A stretch of 64,000 nucleotides of DNA from Hymenobacter cellulosivorans (GTDB lineage: Bacteria; Bacteroidota; Bacteroidia; Cytophagales; Hymenobacteraceae), in NCBI RefSeq assembly GCF_022919135.1, contig NZ_CP095049.1, positions 3,724,501 to 3,788,500 on the forward strand, written 5' to 3'. Positions 43,983 through 54,700 of the stretch are shown here, in pieces. The first letter of the stretch is position 1. Every line of letters starts with the position of its first letter. Under the pieces are notes generated by a model. It searched no databases, had not been told where the DNA came from, and saw only the letters and a list, made by a program, of their open reading frames with translations. The position numbers were made by a program, and so were the translations under genes.

Positions 43983-45365
43983 ATGAAAAAAATCTTACTC
44001 CCTCTGGCTTTTCTGTGCGGAATGGGCCTCTCGGCGCAGGCACAATGGGTTCAGCAAAACACGCTTAATCCAGAAACTCCCCCGGATTTTTATTCTTACT
44101 ACCTGCATACCGTAAGTGACCAAGTGGCTTGGCAACTGATACGGGAGGGTGTTAACGGTTCCGCTATTAACACGTTCTCCCGAACTGCCAACGGTGGTAC
44201 TTCCTGGCAGCTTGGCTTCATGGGCGGCACCGCCGATTTTCAGGCCGGTAACATCCATGGCGTTGATGCTAATACTGCGTACGCCGCCCAGTGGGGCCCA
44301 ACTGGAGGAGAAGTTGTTAAAACAACGAATGCTGGTACCACCTGGACCAAAATCACGGGCGCTAACCAGTACAACGCTTCGGGTAGCTTTGCCAACTGGG
44401 TATACTTCTTCGATGCCAATAATGGAGTTACGCTGGGTGACCCTACCCTGGGCTCTTTTGAAATTTATACTACCAGCAATGGTGGTACCACCTGGACGCG
44501 TGTGCCAGCCTCCAACCTGCCGGCTCCTCTCGATCAGTTTGAGTACGGCCTGGTAGGCTCGTATACGGCGCTTGGAAATACTATCTGGGCGGGTACTACC
44601 CACGTTGAAGCAGATCAAGAAACGGGTAAGCCTGCACGTATCCTCAAATCCACGGACCGTGGGCTGACCTGGACCGCTTCCAACGTGATTCCAATCTTCC
44701 AGGGTACGGGTCAGATCAACAAGATTGCCATGATCGATGCCAACAATGGTGTTGCTCATAGCGGTGTGGCACTGGCGTATACCACCGATGGCGGTGCTAC
44801 TTGGCAGCCTCGCACTTTCACTGGCAACTTCTTCGGCGGTGATATCACCAATGTACCCGGGACTAACCTGATTGTCAGTGTTGGCGCTAGCGTGGATTCG
44901 CCTACTAGCTTGGCCCAATATGGCTCGTCGTATAGTGCCGATAACGGTGCTACCTGGGTTGACATCGACCGTAACAAGCAGTATACGTCGGTAGATTTCG
45001 CTAGCCGTACTGCCGGTTACGCAGGTGGTTTCACCGATGCCAACGGCGCGGGTGGTATCTACAAGGCTTCTACTACCATTCTGGGTACTTCCCGGAACAC
45101 CGAGTTGCAAAACGCTTTGTCGGTGTATCCGAACCCCAGTGCTACGGGCGTGTTCTCGCTGAAACTCAGCTCTGCCATCAAAGCCGGTACCAACGTGCGG
45201 GTATTTGATGCGCTGGGCCGTCAGGTGCTGAACCAGCAGCTGAACGCTACGGCTATTGCCTCTCAGCTTGCTACGGTCGACATGAGCAAGGAAAAGGCCG
45301 GCCTCTACACCCTGGAGGTGCGCACCGAAAACGGTGTAGCTCAGCAGAAACTGGTGATTGAGTAG
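43983..45365 (+). CDS. Secreted BNR/Asp-box-repeat protein with T9SS sorting tail
   Basis: A 460-residue protein with signal peptide (MKKILLPLAFLCGMGLSAQAQ). The body has recurring Asp-box-type motifs (SRTANGGTSWQ, KTTNAGTTWTK, YTTSNGGTTWTR, KSTDRGLTWTA, YTTDGGATWQ and YSADNGATWVD), which form a sialidase/photosystem-stability-factor-like propeller. No sialidase catalytic set is obvious, so binding rather than catalysis is likely. The C-terminus is a T9SS type A domain (LSVYPNPSATGVFSLKLSS, ending QQKLVIE). It would be exported by the type IX system to the cell surface. The gene is less GC-rich than its neighbours. It stands alone with its own terminator. Confidence 0.88.
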   Translation: MKKILLPLAFLCGMGLSAQAQWVQQNTLNPETPPDFYSYYLHTVSDQVAWQLIREGVNGSAINTFSRTANGGTSWQLGFMGGTADFQAGNIHGVDANTAYAAQWGPTGGEVVKTTNAGTTWTKITGANQYNASGSFANWVYFFDANNGVTLGDPTLGSFEIYTTSNGGTTWTRVPASNLPAPLDQFEYGLVGSYTALGNTIWAGTTHVEADQETGKPARILKSTDRGLTWTASNVIPIFQGTGQINKIAMIDANNGVAHSGVALAYTTDGGATWQPRTFTGNFFGGDITNVPGTNLIVSVGASVDSPTSLAQYGSSYSADNGATWVDIDRNKQYTSVDFASRTAGYAGGFTDANGAGGIYKASTTILGTSRNTELQNALSVYPNPSATGVFSLKLSSAIKAGTNVRVFDALGRQVLNQQLNATAIASQLATVDMSKEKAGLYTLEVRTENGVAQQKLVIE

Positions 45366-45383
45366 TCTTTCTTCCAAGTCCTC

Positions 45384-45423
45384 AAAAAAGGCCTTTCCCA
45401 TTCGGTTGGGGAAGGCCTTTTTT
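45384..45423 (+). terminator. Terminator after the BNR protein gene
   Basis: AAAAAGGCCTTTCCC and GGGAAGGCCTTTTT form a perfect stem with a nine-base loop and flanking A and T runs. Confidence 0.93.
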
Positions 45424-45525
45424 ATAGCTATTCCGCTTCGGCAGATACCGGCTCTGTTAGGGCTAACAGTTGACTTTATACCGGGCTAAATGCCGCAAAA
45501 ACTGGCAAAAACCGGATAAAATCGG

Positions 45526-45533
45526 TATCTTTG
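45526..45533 (+). promoter_or_regulatory. Promoter -7 element for gyrB
   Basis: TATCTTTG matches TAnnTTTG and lies 36 bp before the gyrB start at 45569. No good -33 TTG was seen at the usual spacing. Confidence 0.7.
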
Positions 45534-45544
45534 TATGTTAGTAG

Positions 45545-47545
<2,001 letters not shown>

Positions 47546-47559
47546 GCAGCCAATAGTAG

Positions 47560-47586
47560 AAAAGCCCGCCGCAAGCGGGCTTTTTT
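47560..47586 (+). terminator. Terminator after gyrB
   Basis: AAAAGCCCGC, a five-base loop and GCGGGCTTTTTT. It lies 14 bp after the gyrB stop. Confidence 0.93.
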
Positions 47587-47627
47587 ATTGTGCTTGCCTA
47601 ACAAATCAACAAACCCTATTTCGTTGT

Positions 47628-47654
47628 GTCATGTCTCCCGCTGGTTGACATGAC
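47628..47654. repeat. Short intergenic hairpin, GTCATGTC type
   Basis: GTCATGTC and GACATGAC are perfect complements around 11 bases. It resembles the element at 17638 and lies just upstream of the RidA-type gene. Confidence 0.6.
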
Positions 47655-47686
47655 GTTCCAATTTCAAAGAAAAACAAGCATCGTAC

Positions 47687-48064
47687 ATGCGGCAGAACAT
47701 TGCCTCCGGGGCACCCTGGGAAAGTATTGTGGGTTATTCCAGAGCCGTGCGTATCGGCAACGTAGTGGAAGTGGCTGGTACCACGGCCCAGGACGGAGAA
47801 ACCATTACGGGCTTAACCGCCTACGAGCAAACCCGCCGGGCTTTGGAGAAAATTGCGGATGCATTAACCGAAGCCGGGGCCGCGCTAACCGACGTAGTGC
47901 GCACCCGGATTTTCACCACCGACATCAGCCAGTGGGAGGAAATCGGGCGGGCCCATGGGGAGTTTTTCGCCGCCATCCGGCCCGCGGCCACGATGGTTGA
48001 GGTTCGGGCGTTGATAGATGCCCGGCTGCTGGTCGAAATTGAAGCCACAGCCATTATTTCTTAA
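47687..48064 (+). CDS. RidA (YjgF/YER057c/UK114) family protein
   Basis: A 125-residue protein, the usual size for this trimeric family. The ATG at 47687 gives [21 protein letters not shown]. The conserved arginine lies in [12 protein letters not shown] (about 90-100) and the C-terminal [12 protein letters not shown] carries the family-typical Glu. RidA proteins hydrolyse reactive enamines and imines derived from amino acids such as 2-aminoacrylate. This one is a divergent subgroup member (the N-terminal SGAPWE differs from canonical RidA), so deaminase activity is not certain. It lies 60 bp before ppk1. Confidence 0.87.
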   Translation: MRQNIASGAPWESIVGYSRAVRIGNVVEVAGTTAQDGETITGLTAYEQTRRALEKIADALTEAGAALTDVVRTRIFTTDISQWEEIGRAHGEFFAAIRPAATMVEVRALIDARLLVEIEATAIIS

Positions 48065-48124
48065 CCCTAAAATACGCCTTTGCGCAGCCTGGCTGCGTAT
48101 CTTAGCCCGCATTACCGCCTAGCC

Positions 48125-50461
48125 ATGAAATTATTCAAATCTGCCGACCTCATTCGCAAAAGCAAATACATCAGCCGGGACCTAAGCTGGCTGCGGTTTA
48201 ATTATCGGGTGCTGGACATGGCCAAGGACACGAGCCGCACGCTGTTCGACCGGCTGCGGTTTTTGGCCATTACCTCGTCCAACCTCGATGAGTTTTTCAT
48301 GATCCGGGTTGGTTCGCTCTACAATTACCTCGACTACGGCAAGGAGCGGGTAGACTACTCCGGCCTGCGGGAGCTGCCGTTCCGGCGTAAGCTGCTCGAT
48401 TTTGCCCACCGTTTTACCAACGACCAGTCGCTGACCTACCAGAATGAGCTGAAGCCGCAGTTTGAAAAGGCCGGTTTCAATATTTTGCGGATGACGGAGC
48501 TCACGGAATTGGAACTGAAGAAGGCCGATGGCTACTTCAAGAACACCATCTTCCCGCTGCTCACGCCGATGGTATACGACTCCTACCACGGCTTCCCGCT
48601 GATGATGAACCAGATGCTCATCTTTGGGGTGGTAACGCGCACCGGGCCCGACAGCGTGATGGACAACGGGCACGAGCGACTCACCTTCGTGCAGATTCCC
48701 CAGAACCTCTCGCGCTTCTTTGAGCTCACGCGCAAGGACAAGGTGATTTTCGTGCCCATTGAGGAAATAGTGCGGGCCAACTTGCCCAAACTGTTCCGCA
48801 ATGTGGAAATCGTGTCGGCTGACTTGTTCCGGATTACGCGAAACGGCGACTTCACCCTGGAAGAGTCGGACGACATCGACGTGGACTTCATCAAGGAAAT
48901 TCAGGTGGGCCTCAAAACCCGCAAGAAGGGCCGGGTAGTGCGGTTGGAGGTTGAAAACGACGCTTCCCCGGTGATGATGGCCGTGCTCAAGGAGCGCTGG
49001 AAGATTGACAACGGCAACGTCTTCGTCATCAACTCCCTGATTGACATGAAGGGCCTGCTGCAAATTCTGAAGCACCCCAACTTCCGTGGCAAATCGACGC
49101 GCATGCCGGCTCCGGTAGTGCCGCTGAGCTTGCCGGAAGGGGCCGAGGAAAACCTGTTCGAGTTCTTGAAGCACCACGACGTGCTGTTGCACCATCCCTA
49201 CAACAGCATCGACCCAGTGGTGCGGCTGCTGGAACAGGCCGCCGAGGACCCGCACGTACTGGGCATCAAGCAAACCATTTACCGCCTGGCCGACGACTCG
49301 CGCGTAACGGCGGCTTTGCTCAAGGCGGCCGAGAATGGCAAGCACGTGTCGGTCTTGTTCGAAGTGAAGGCCCGCTTTGATGAGGAGCGTAACATCCGGG
49401 AGGGCTCCAAGCTCGAAAAGGCCGGCTGCTTCGTGATTTACGGGGTGAGCAAGTACAAGACGCACACCAAGATGCTCATGATTATCCGTAAGGAAGGGGA
49501 GAAGGTGACGCGCTACGTACACATCGGCTCGGGCAACTACAACGAGCAAACCAGCAAGATTTACACCGACGTAAGCCTCCTCACAACCAACGACGTGTAT
49601 GGACACGACGTGTCGGAGTTTTTCAACGTAATTACCGGCCACTCCCAGCCCGACGACTACGAATACCTGATTACGGCGCCTAAAGACATGCGCCAGCAGA
49701 TTATTCACCTGATTCGGGAGGAAGTGCGCAACGCCAAGAAGGGTTTGCCCAGCGGCATTGTGATGAAGATGAACTCGTTGGAAGACAAGGAGCTCATCGA
49801 CGAGTTTTACAAGGCATCCAAGGCTGGTGTGCCGATTCGGTTCGTGGTGCGCGGCATCTGCTGCCTGCGCCCCGGCCGGCCCGGGCTGAGCGAGAATATC
49901 GAGGTGCGCAGCATCGTGGGCGACTTGCTGGAACATTCCCGCCTGTTCTACTTCCACCAGGCCGGAAACCCGAAAGTGTACGCCGGCTCGGCCGACATCA
50001 TGGTACGCTCCTTCGACCGGCGCATTGAGGCCCTGTTCCTGATTGTCAATCCCCAGCTCAAGCGCGAGGCTATCAGCATTCTGATGCTCAACCTGCTCGA
50101 CAACCAGAACTCCTACCTCATGCGTGAGGATGGGGCTTACGTGCGTAACCGCCCGGCCGCCGACGAGCCCACTGTGAACGTACACCGGGACTTTTACCGC
50201 CGCGACGAGGAGCGGCTGGCCGGCGCAACGCCCGAAGGCCTGTTGCATCTGCTGTTTCAGCAAACCCGCCGTAATCAACAGGAGGCCGACGATGCAGCGG
50301 CCTTAGCGGAAGAGGAAGCCAATGAATTGGCGGAAGCCTGCGCCGAAGCCCAGGAAGAGGAGCAGGATGAGCTGACTGAGCAGGCGGCTCAGGAGGTTTC
50401 TATCGTGCAGGCGCTGGTAGAAGGAGAGCCCGACGAAAAAGCCGACTTCGCCAACTCGTGA
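48125..50461 (+). CDS. ppk1: Polyphosphate kinase 1
   Basis: A 778-residue enzyme starting at the ATG at 48125 (MKLFKSADLIRKSKYISRDLSWLRFNYRVL). The PPK1 N-terminal domain has ITSSNLDEFFMIRV. The phospholipase-D-like catalytic half carries the autophosphorylated His447 in YKTHTKMLMI and a second active-site His in YFHQAGNPKVY, with GSADIMVRSFDRRIE. It reversibly transfers the gamma-phosphate of ATP to long-chain polyphosphate at the membrane or in the cytosol. The last 90 residues form an acidic, Glu/Gln/Ala-rich extension (about 690-778) beyond the usual fold. The exopolyphosphatase gene converges from the other side across one shared terminator. Confidence 0.96.
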   Translation: MKLFKSADLIRKSKYISRDLSWLRFNYRVLDMAKDTSRTLFDRLRFLAITSSNLDEFFMIRVGSLYNYLDYGKERVDYSGLRELPFRRKLLDFAHRFTNDQSLTYQNELKPQFEKAGFNILRMTELTELELKKADGYFKNTIFPLLTPMVYDSYHGFPLMMNQMLIFGVVTRTGPDSVMDNGHERLTFVQIPQNLSRFFELTRKDKVIFVPIEEIVRANLPKLFRNVEIVSADLFRITRNGDFTLEESDDIDVDFIKEIQVGLKTRKKGRVVRLEVENDASPVMMAVLKERWKIDNGNVFVINSLIDMKGLLQILKHPNFRGKSTRMPAPVVPLSLPEGAEENLFEFLKHHDVLLHHPYNSIDPVVRLLEQAAEDPHVLGIKQTIYRLADDSRVTAALLKAAENGKHVSVLFEVKARFDEERNIREGSKLEKAGCFVIYGVSKYKTHTKMLMIIRKEGEKVTRYVHIGSGNYNEQTSKIYTDVSLLTTNDVYGHDVSEFFNVITGHSQPDDYEYLITAPKDMRQQIIHLIREEVRNAKKGLPSGIVMKMNSLEDKELIDEFYKASKAGVPIRFVVRGICCLRPGRPGLSENIEVRSIVGDLLEHSRLFYFHQAGNPKVYAGSADIMVRSFDRRIEALFLIVNPQLKREAISILMLNLLDNQNSYLMREDGAYVRNRPAADEPTVNVHRDFYRRDEERLAGATPEGLLHLLFQQTRRNQQEADDAAALAEEEANELAEACAEAQEEEQDELTEQAAQEVSIVQALVEGEPDEKADFANS

Positions 50462-50469
50462 GTTGCCTG

Positions 50470-50542
50470 TTAGTTGCCAGGTATTCGTTGTCAGTGTTAG
50501 GTCGTTCTTACTAACAACTGACAACGAATACCTAGCAACTAA
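50470..50542. repeat. 31-bp near-perfect palindrome, GTTGTC type
   Basis: Arms 50470-50500 and 50511-50542 are complementary with one mismatch and one extra base, around a ten-base loop. The outer ends are TTAGTTGCC and the core includes CGTTGTCAG. It resembles the element at 16552-16627 in both outer ends and core. Confidence 0.8.
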
Positions 50543-50546
50543 ACCA

Positions 50547-50583
50547 AAAAGGCCCGCTGCAAATCATGCAGCGGGCCTTTTTG
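50547..50583. terminator. Bidirectional terminator between ppk1 and ppx
   Basis: AAAAGGCCCGCTGC and GCAGCGGGCCTTTTT form a 14-bp stem around a seven-base loop, with an A run on the left and a T run on the right, so it should work for both converging genes. Confidence 0.93.
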
Positions 50584-50586
50584 GTT

Positions 50587-51573
50587 TTATTCCATACCGT
50601 TGGTGCGGCTCGGGACAGTAGCCAGGGGCAGGTGTTCGGCCCCGTTACTGAGTGGGTCAATTTCGTCGAAATGCTGCTCGAACAGGGTCTGGAGCATGCC
50701 GTCTTTGAGGCCGATGTCGGGCACAATCATCTGGTTGACGTTGGACCACTCCATGGCCGAAAGGTAGATCTGGCCGGCGGGCACGATGACGTCGGCGCGG
50801 TCGGGGTTGAGCATGGCCACGTTGACCCGCTCGTCCATGCTCATCTTGCTCAAGTTGCTTAGAATGGTGCCGATGCGGCGGCGCGTAACGGGCTTGTCGA
50901 GGGAGGGCTGAGCCAGGCTATAGAGCTTATTAATGTTGCCGCCCGTGCCGATGGCGCGGGTGACGTGGTACTTGCGGCCGTTTTCCTTGACCCAGTCTTC
51001 CATACGCTGCCAGGTGCCGTTCAGCGCGTCGTTCGACAAGCCGCTTTCTTCCTGCTGCATGCGCCGGATGGAACCCACCTCAAATGACTGAGAGGCTACT
51101 TTGCGCCGGTCGTGGTAGATGTTGAACTCGGTGCTGCCCCCGCCCACGTCGATGTGCAGGTAGTGCTTGTTGTCTTCGAGCAAATGTTCGATTACACGGT
51201 TGATGTAGGCGGCTTCAGCCTGCCCGTCGATAACCTGAATCGGCATGTTGAGCTCTTTCTGCACCCGGGCCACGATTTCGGGCGCGTTGGCGGCCGTACG
51301 CATGGCCGAGGTAGCACACACCAAGTAGTGGGCCACGTCGTGTACTTCCATCAGCAGTTTCAGCGCGTGCAGAAACTTGACAAACTTATCTTCCCGGGCC
51401 GGGGAAATGCGGCCAGTGGCAAACACATCTTCGCCCAGGCGCAGCGGGTAGCGCACATATTCCACGCGCTTAAGCCGATACCGGTCACCGTAGTGCAACA
51501 CCGCTGAAATCTGACACCGTACAGCATTCGACCCAATATCAATAGCAGCCAGTTTCAGGAGCGGATAATTCAT
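50587..51573 (-). CDS. Ppx/GppA-family exopolyphosphatase
   Basis: A 328-residue protein starting at the ATG at 51573 (MNYPLLKLAAIDIGSNAVRCQIS). The actin-like ATPase fold shows in the phosphate-1 loop AAIDIGSNAVR, the phosphate-2 loop LHIDVGGGSTEF, and GTGGNINKL later. A Glu in CATSAMRTAANAPEI replaces little of the family pattern. It removes terminal phosphates from polyphosphate, or the 5' phosphate of pppGpp in GppA-type enzymes; the short length (about 330, without the C-terminal helical domain) fits short PPX forms. It converges on ppk1, so the two opposing activities share a locus. Minus-strand promoters TATCTTTG and TACTTTTG lie 32 and 49 bp upstream. Confidence 0.9.
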   Translation of the reverse strand: MNYPLLKLAAIDIGSNAVRCQISAVLHYGDRYRLKRVEYVRYPLRLGEDVFATGRISPAREDKFVKFLHALKLLMEVHDVAHYLVCATSAMRTAANAPEIVARVQKELNMPIQVIDGQAEAAYINRVIEHLLEDNKHYLHIDVGGGSTEFNIYHDRRKVASQSFEVGSIRRMQQEESGLSNDALNGTWQRMEDWVKENGRKYHVTRAIGTGGNINKLYSLAQPSLDKPVTRRRIGTILSNLSKMSMDERVNVAMLNPDRADVIVPAGQIYLSAMEWSNVNQMIVPDIGLKDGMLQTLFEQHFDEIDPLSNGAEHLPLATVPSRTNGME

Positions 51574-51604
51574 GCAACGCAAGGAAAGAAGTGAAAAGAG
51601 AGGC

Positions 51605-51612
51605 CAAAGATA
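51605..51612 (-). promoter_or_regulatory. Promoter -7 element for the ppx-type gene
   Basis: Read on the minus strand as TATCTTTG, matching TAnnTTTG, 32 bp before the start codon. A second match, TACTTTTG, lies at 51622-51629. Confidence 0.6.
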
Positions 51613-51690
51613 CAGGTTTGCCAAAAGTAGGCTAGCCGAATACTACGGCAGTTGCGGCCGATTTGATTAAGCAGCTACCAAAAAGCCCAT

Positions 51691-51720
51691 AAAAAAGCCC
51701 GGCCTTAGTAGACCGGGCTT
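51691..51720 (-). terminator. Terminator downstream of the metallophosphoesterase fusion gene
   Basis: On the minus strand AAGCCCGG, ten bases and CCGGGCTTTTTT. It lies 16 bp past the stop at 51737. Confidence 0.88.
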
Positions 51721-51736
51721 AGTATGGACAACTTAA

Positions 51737-54700
51737 CTATTGGTCAATCCGGAAGCCGACGCCAAACTGCAGGAGCGCCGTTTGCTCCTCGGAATTCTGG
51801 ATGGAAATGGATAAAGCCAGCTGGTCGGTGACCGGGGCAATGTAGAAACCTCCGCCATAGCCGGAGTGCCACCCCCCGGGCGAATTGCCCTTGAAGTAGA
51901 CGCGGCCTTGGTCGTAGAAACCGAAGATGCCGTACGAGAAGGGAAGGAAGTTGTTGCGTACCCGGCCCAGCGCGAGGCGCACTTCGGTGTTCACGTAGGC
52001 ACTGGCGTCGCCGGTAAAACGGTTGCGGTAGTAGCCGCGCAGGTTTTCCCGCTGACCTAGGCTGGTAAACTTATAGAACGGAATTTCGTCGTCGTCGCCG
52101 TAGTTTTTAGCCCCGCCGCCTTTGACTACGAACGTCACCGGGATGCCCAGGCGGGCCGTGGCGTAGTACTCCCCGAAGAGCTGGGTCAGGCCGAAGTTGC
52201 CCTCGGTGCGGTTGAGCTGGTGGTAGCTGTCGTGCTGGGCACGGAGGCGGAAGCCTTTGCGGGCGAAGGTCTGCCGGTCACGCAAGTCTAGGTCAAGCAG
52301 AGCGTTCAAACCCAGCAGGCGCTGGAAAGCCGTGTTCGGGCGCTGGTCAGCAGTAATGGGCTGGCGGGTGTTGAGCTCACCCAGCAAACTGTTATCGGCA
52401 AAGTTGGACTGGTACTGCTCGTAGGTGGGGCCGAAGCGGAAGACACTGCGGTTGAGGAATACCTTCTCCGTAAACACACTAGCCTGGTAGCCTTTGTAGC
52501 GGGCCTTGTAGAAGTTGGCGTCGTAGAGGCCTTCGTCCTTGGTCGTGTTGTTGCCCAGGCCGAAGAAGTTGTAGAACTGGAAGAAGTTGCCGTACTCAGC
52601 GCGGGCCCCGATGTCCCAATCCTTGATGGCGTGGCGGTGGCGCATATTCACTGCCACCTGGAAGTTGCCATTGGTCGAGCCCTGCACGTCGAAGCCGTAG
52701 AGGTTTTTGTAGTCGGGCTTGCGGAAGCCCTGACGCACGATATCAAAGCCGGCCCCGGCCCCAAATCCGTCACTCTGGTTGTAAATCAGCGTGGCACGCG
52801 GGTTGTAGCCGTCGTACTCGAAGGCCTCCCGGTCGTAGCGGTTCACGGCCAGCTTGTCGGAAGTGTGGTTGTCGGTTTCCTTGCTCAACTTTAGCTCCGT
52901 ATCGGTCAGGTCGTACACCTTGGTTTTGGTGCGCAGCCCGCTCACGCTCGACTCATCCGTTATCCGGTCCTTACCGTCGCCGCCAATGATGCGCACCAGC
53001 ACGCTCTTGCGGGCTTTGCCGGTCACACTGAAAATATCTTTGCCGTCGAGACCATAAATAGCAACTTCGTCGGTTTCCTTGGGGTCGAAGGTGCGGTCAA
53101 ACAAGGCCTCGCCATTAATGTCGTCCGAATCCTTGGCTTTGTCAAACATTTGCACCCGCACCTTGCCGTCGTCGAGGCGGTTTATTTGGAACACCTCGGC
53201 CTTGTTGGAGCCCACCACATCCACGCGCTTGGCCAGCATCAGGTAGTAGTCGTCCAAGGCCTTGGGCAGCTCCTGAATCCGGGCTTTGAGCTTGCGGTTC
53301 AGGTCGTTGCCCGAAATCGGCTGTACTTCCTTGGGCAGCTGGACCGTCGACTGGTCGATGGCGGCCGGCGTGATTTTCTCCTGCATGTACCGGGCAATCT
53401 GCTGCCACTGGTCCCGGGTCAGGGACTGGAGCAGGAACCGGTCGAGGTGACGGGCGGGCCAGTTCAGGCTTTCTAGGTCATGGAATTCTTCCTGGAAGTC
53501 CTCGATGCTGGGCACGGCCCATTCGCGGTTGGCAATGTAGGTCAGCAGGCCGTTCCAGAGGGTAAAGCTCTGGTCCCGGTCGCGCGGAATGGGGCGGAAA
53601 ATGGTCTTTTTGCCCTGCTTGTAGCCAGCCCATTTCCAGTTGTCCTCGTGCTTGCCGAAGTCAGCTACCAGCATGTCGAAGGCCCGGGCTTTGCCCAGCG
53701 CTACGGCATCGACCTGGTTGTCGTGGTCTTTATAGAGCTGGCGGAAAAAGCTAAACGAGCGGCGCACCTCATCGGCCCCGCCGAAGCCGGGCAGGTTGGG
53801 CTTGGGGTCCACGGGCCGGTCTTCGAGCGTGCCGAGCAGGCCCGCGTAGTCTTCCCGGTAAGGGCCGAGCTGGCTGTTGTCGGGCAACACAAACAACCGG
53901 GGGCGGGCGTGCAGAATGTCGGTCTGGTCAAGCAAAGAGCCGGTTACCAAAGCCGAGTAGGGGTGGGCCGTGGGCGTAATATCGCGCAACACGTCGGCGG
54001 CAATGGAGTTGCGCAGCTCGGGCGGCAGGATGCGGGTCACGTCCTTGTCCACGGAGCGGAACACGTACTCGGAGGAGTCGGCGGCAATGAGCTTGACGGA
54101 AGTCGTTTGCCGGCCTCCGCCCTTGCCGAAGATGCGTAGCCCGCCTTTCTCAGTCGCCAGGTTCAGGGTTTTGACTTCAACCGGCGTGGTCCACGAACTA
54201 CGGTAGAGCGGGCCGAGGAAAAAGCGTTTGCCCGGACCGGCCTGGTACTGCGGGCCCGGCGTTATGGTCACCGAGGGCTGAAACGGCGCGTCCGGCTTCT
54301 GATTAGCTACGCCTTTGGGCGCCGTGGGGCATTCCGGAATAAAGGCGTTGACGGGCACGTTGGGCAGGCGGGGCTCAGTGCAGGCCGATTGAAACAAGGT
54401 AGCGTTGTAACTTTCCTGAGCCGTGGCCCCGTCTTTGGCGAAGGTGAAGAAGGAAGACTTGACCGTTCCATCGGCGTAGTAATCGAGCCGGGAAAAACCT
54501 TCTTCGGCCTTGTTGTACATGGCCCGGGAATTAGACCCCACGTGTTCTTCTTCGGCAAAGCTGCCCGACACCAAATGGTAGTTGTCCTCGAAGCGGGTAA
54601 GCTGCAGGCTGTAGTCGTGGGCGGCAGCATATACTACGCCGGGGTTGTCTTTGAAGGTGCTGAGCAGATTTTTGCGCAGGTCACTATAAGCCGGGTTGGC

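Noticed and set aside
43709..44068. Plus-strand frame of 119 codons upstream of the BNR protein
   Set aside because: It starts inside the tRNA-Arg palindrome and overlaps the real start at 43983 in another frame.
48182..50278. Long minus-strand frame of 698 codons opposite ppk1
   Set aside because: It lies wholly antisense to a clear polyphosphate kinase and has no family motif. Such frames are common opposite GC-rich genes.
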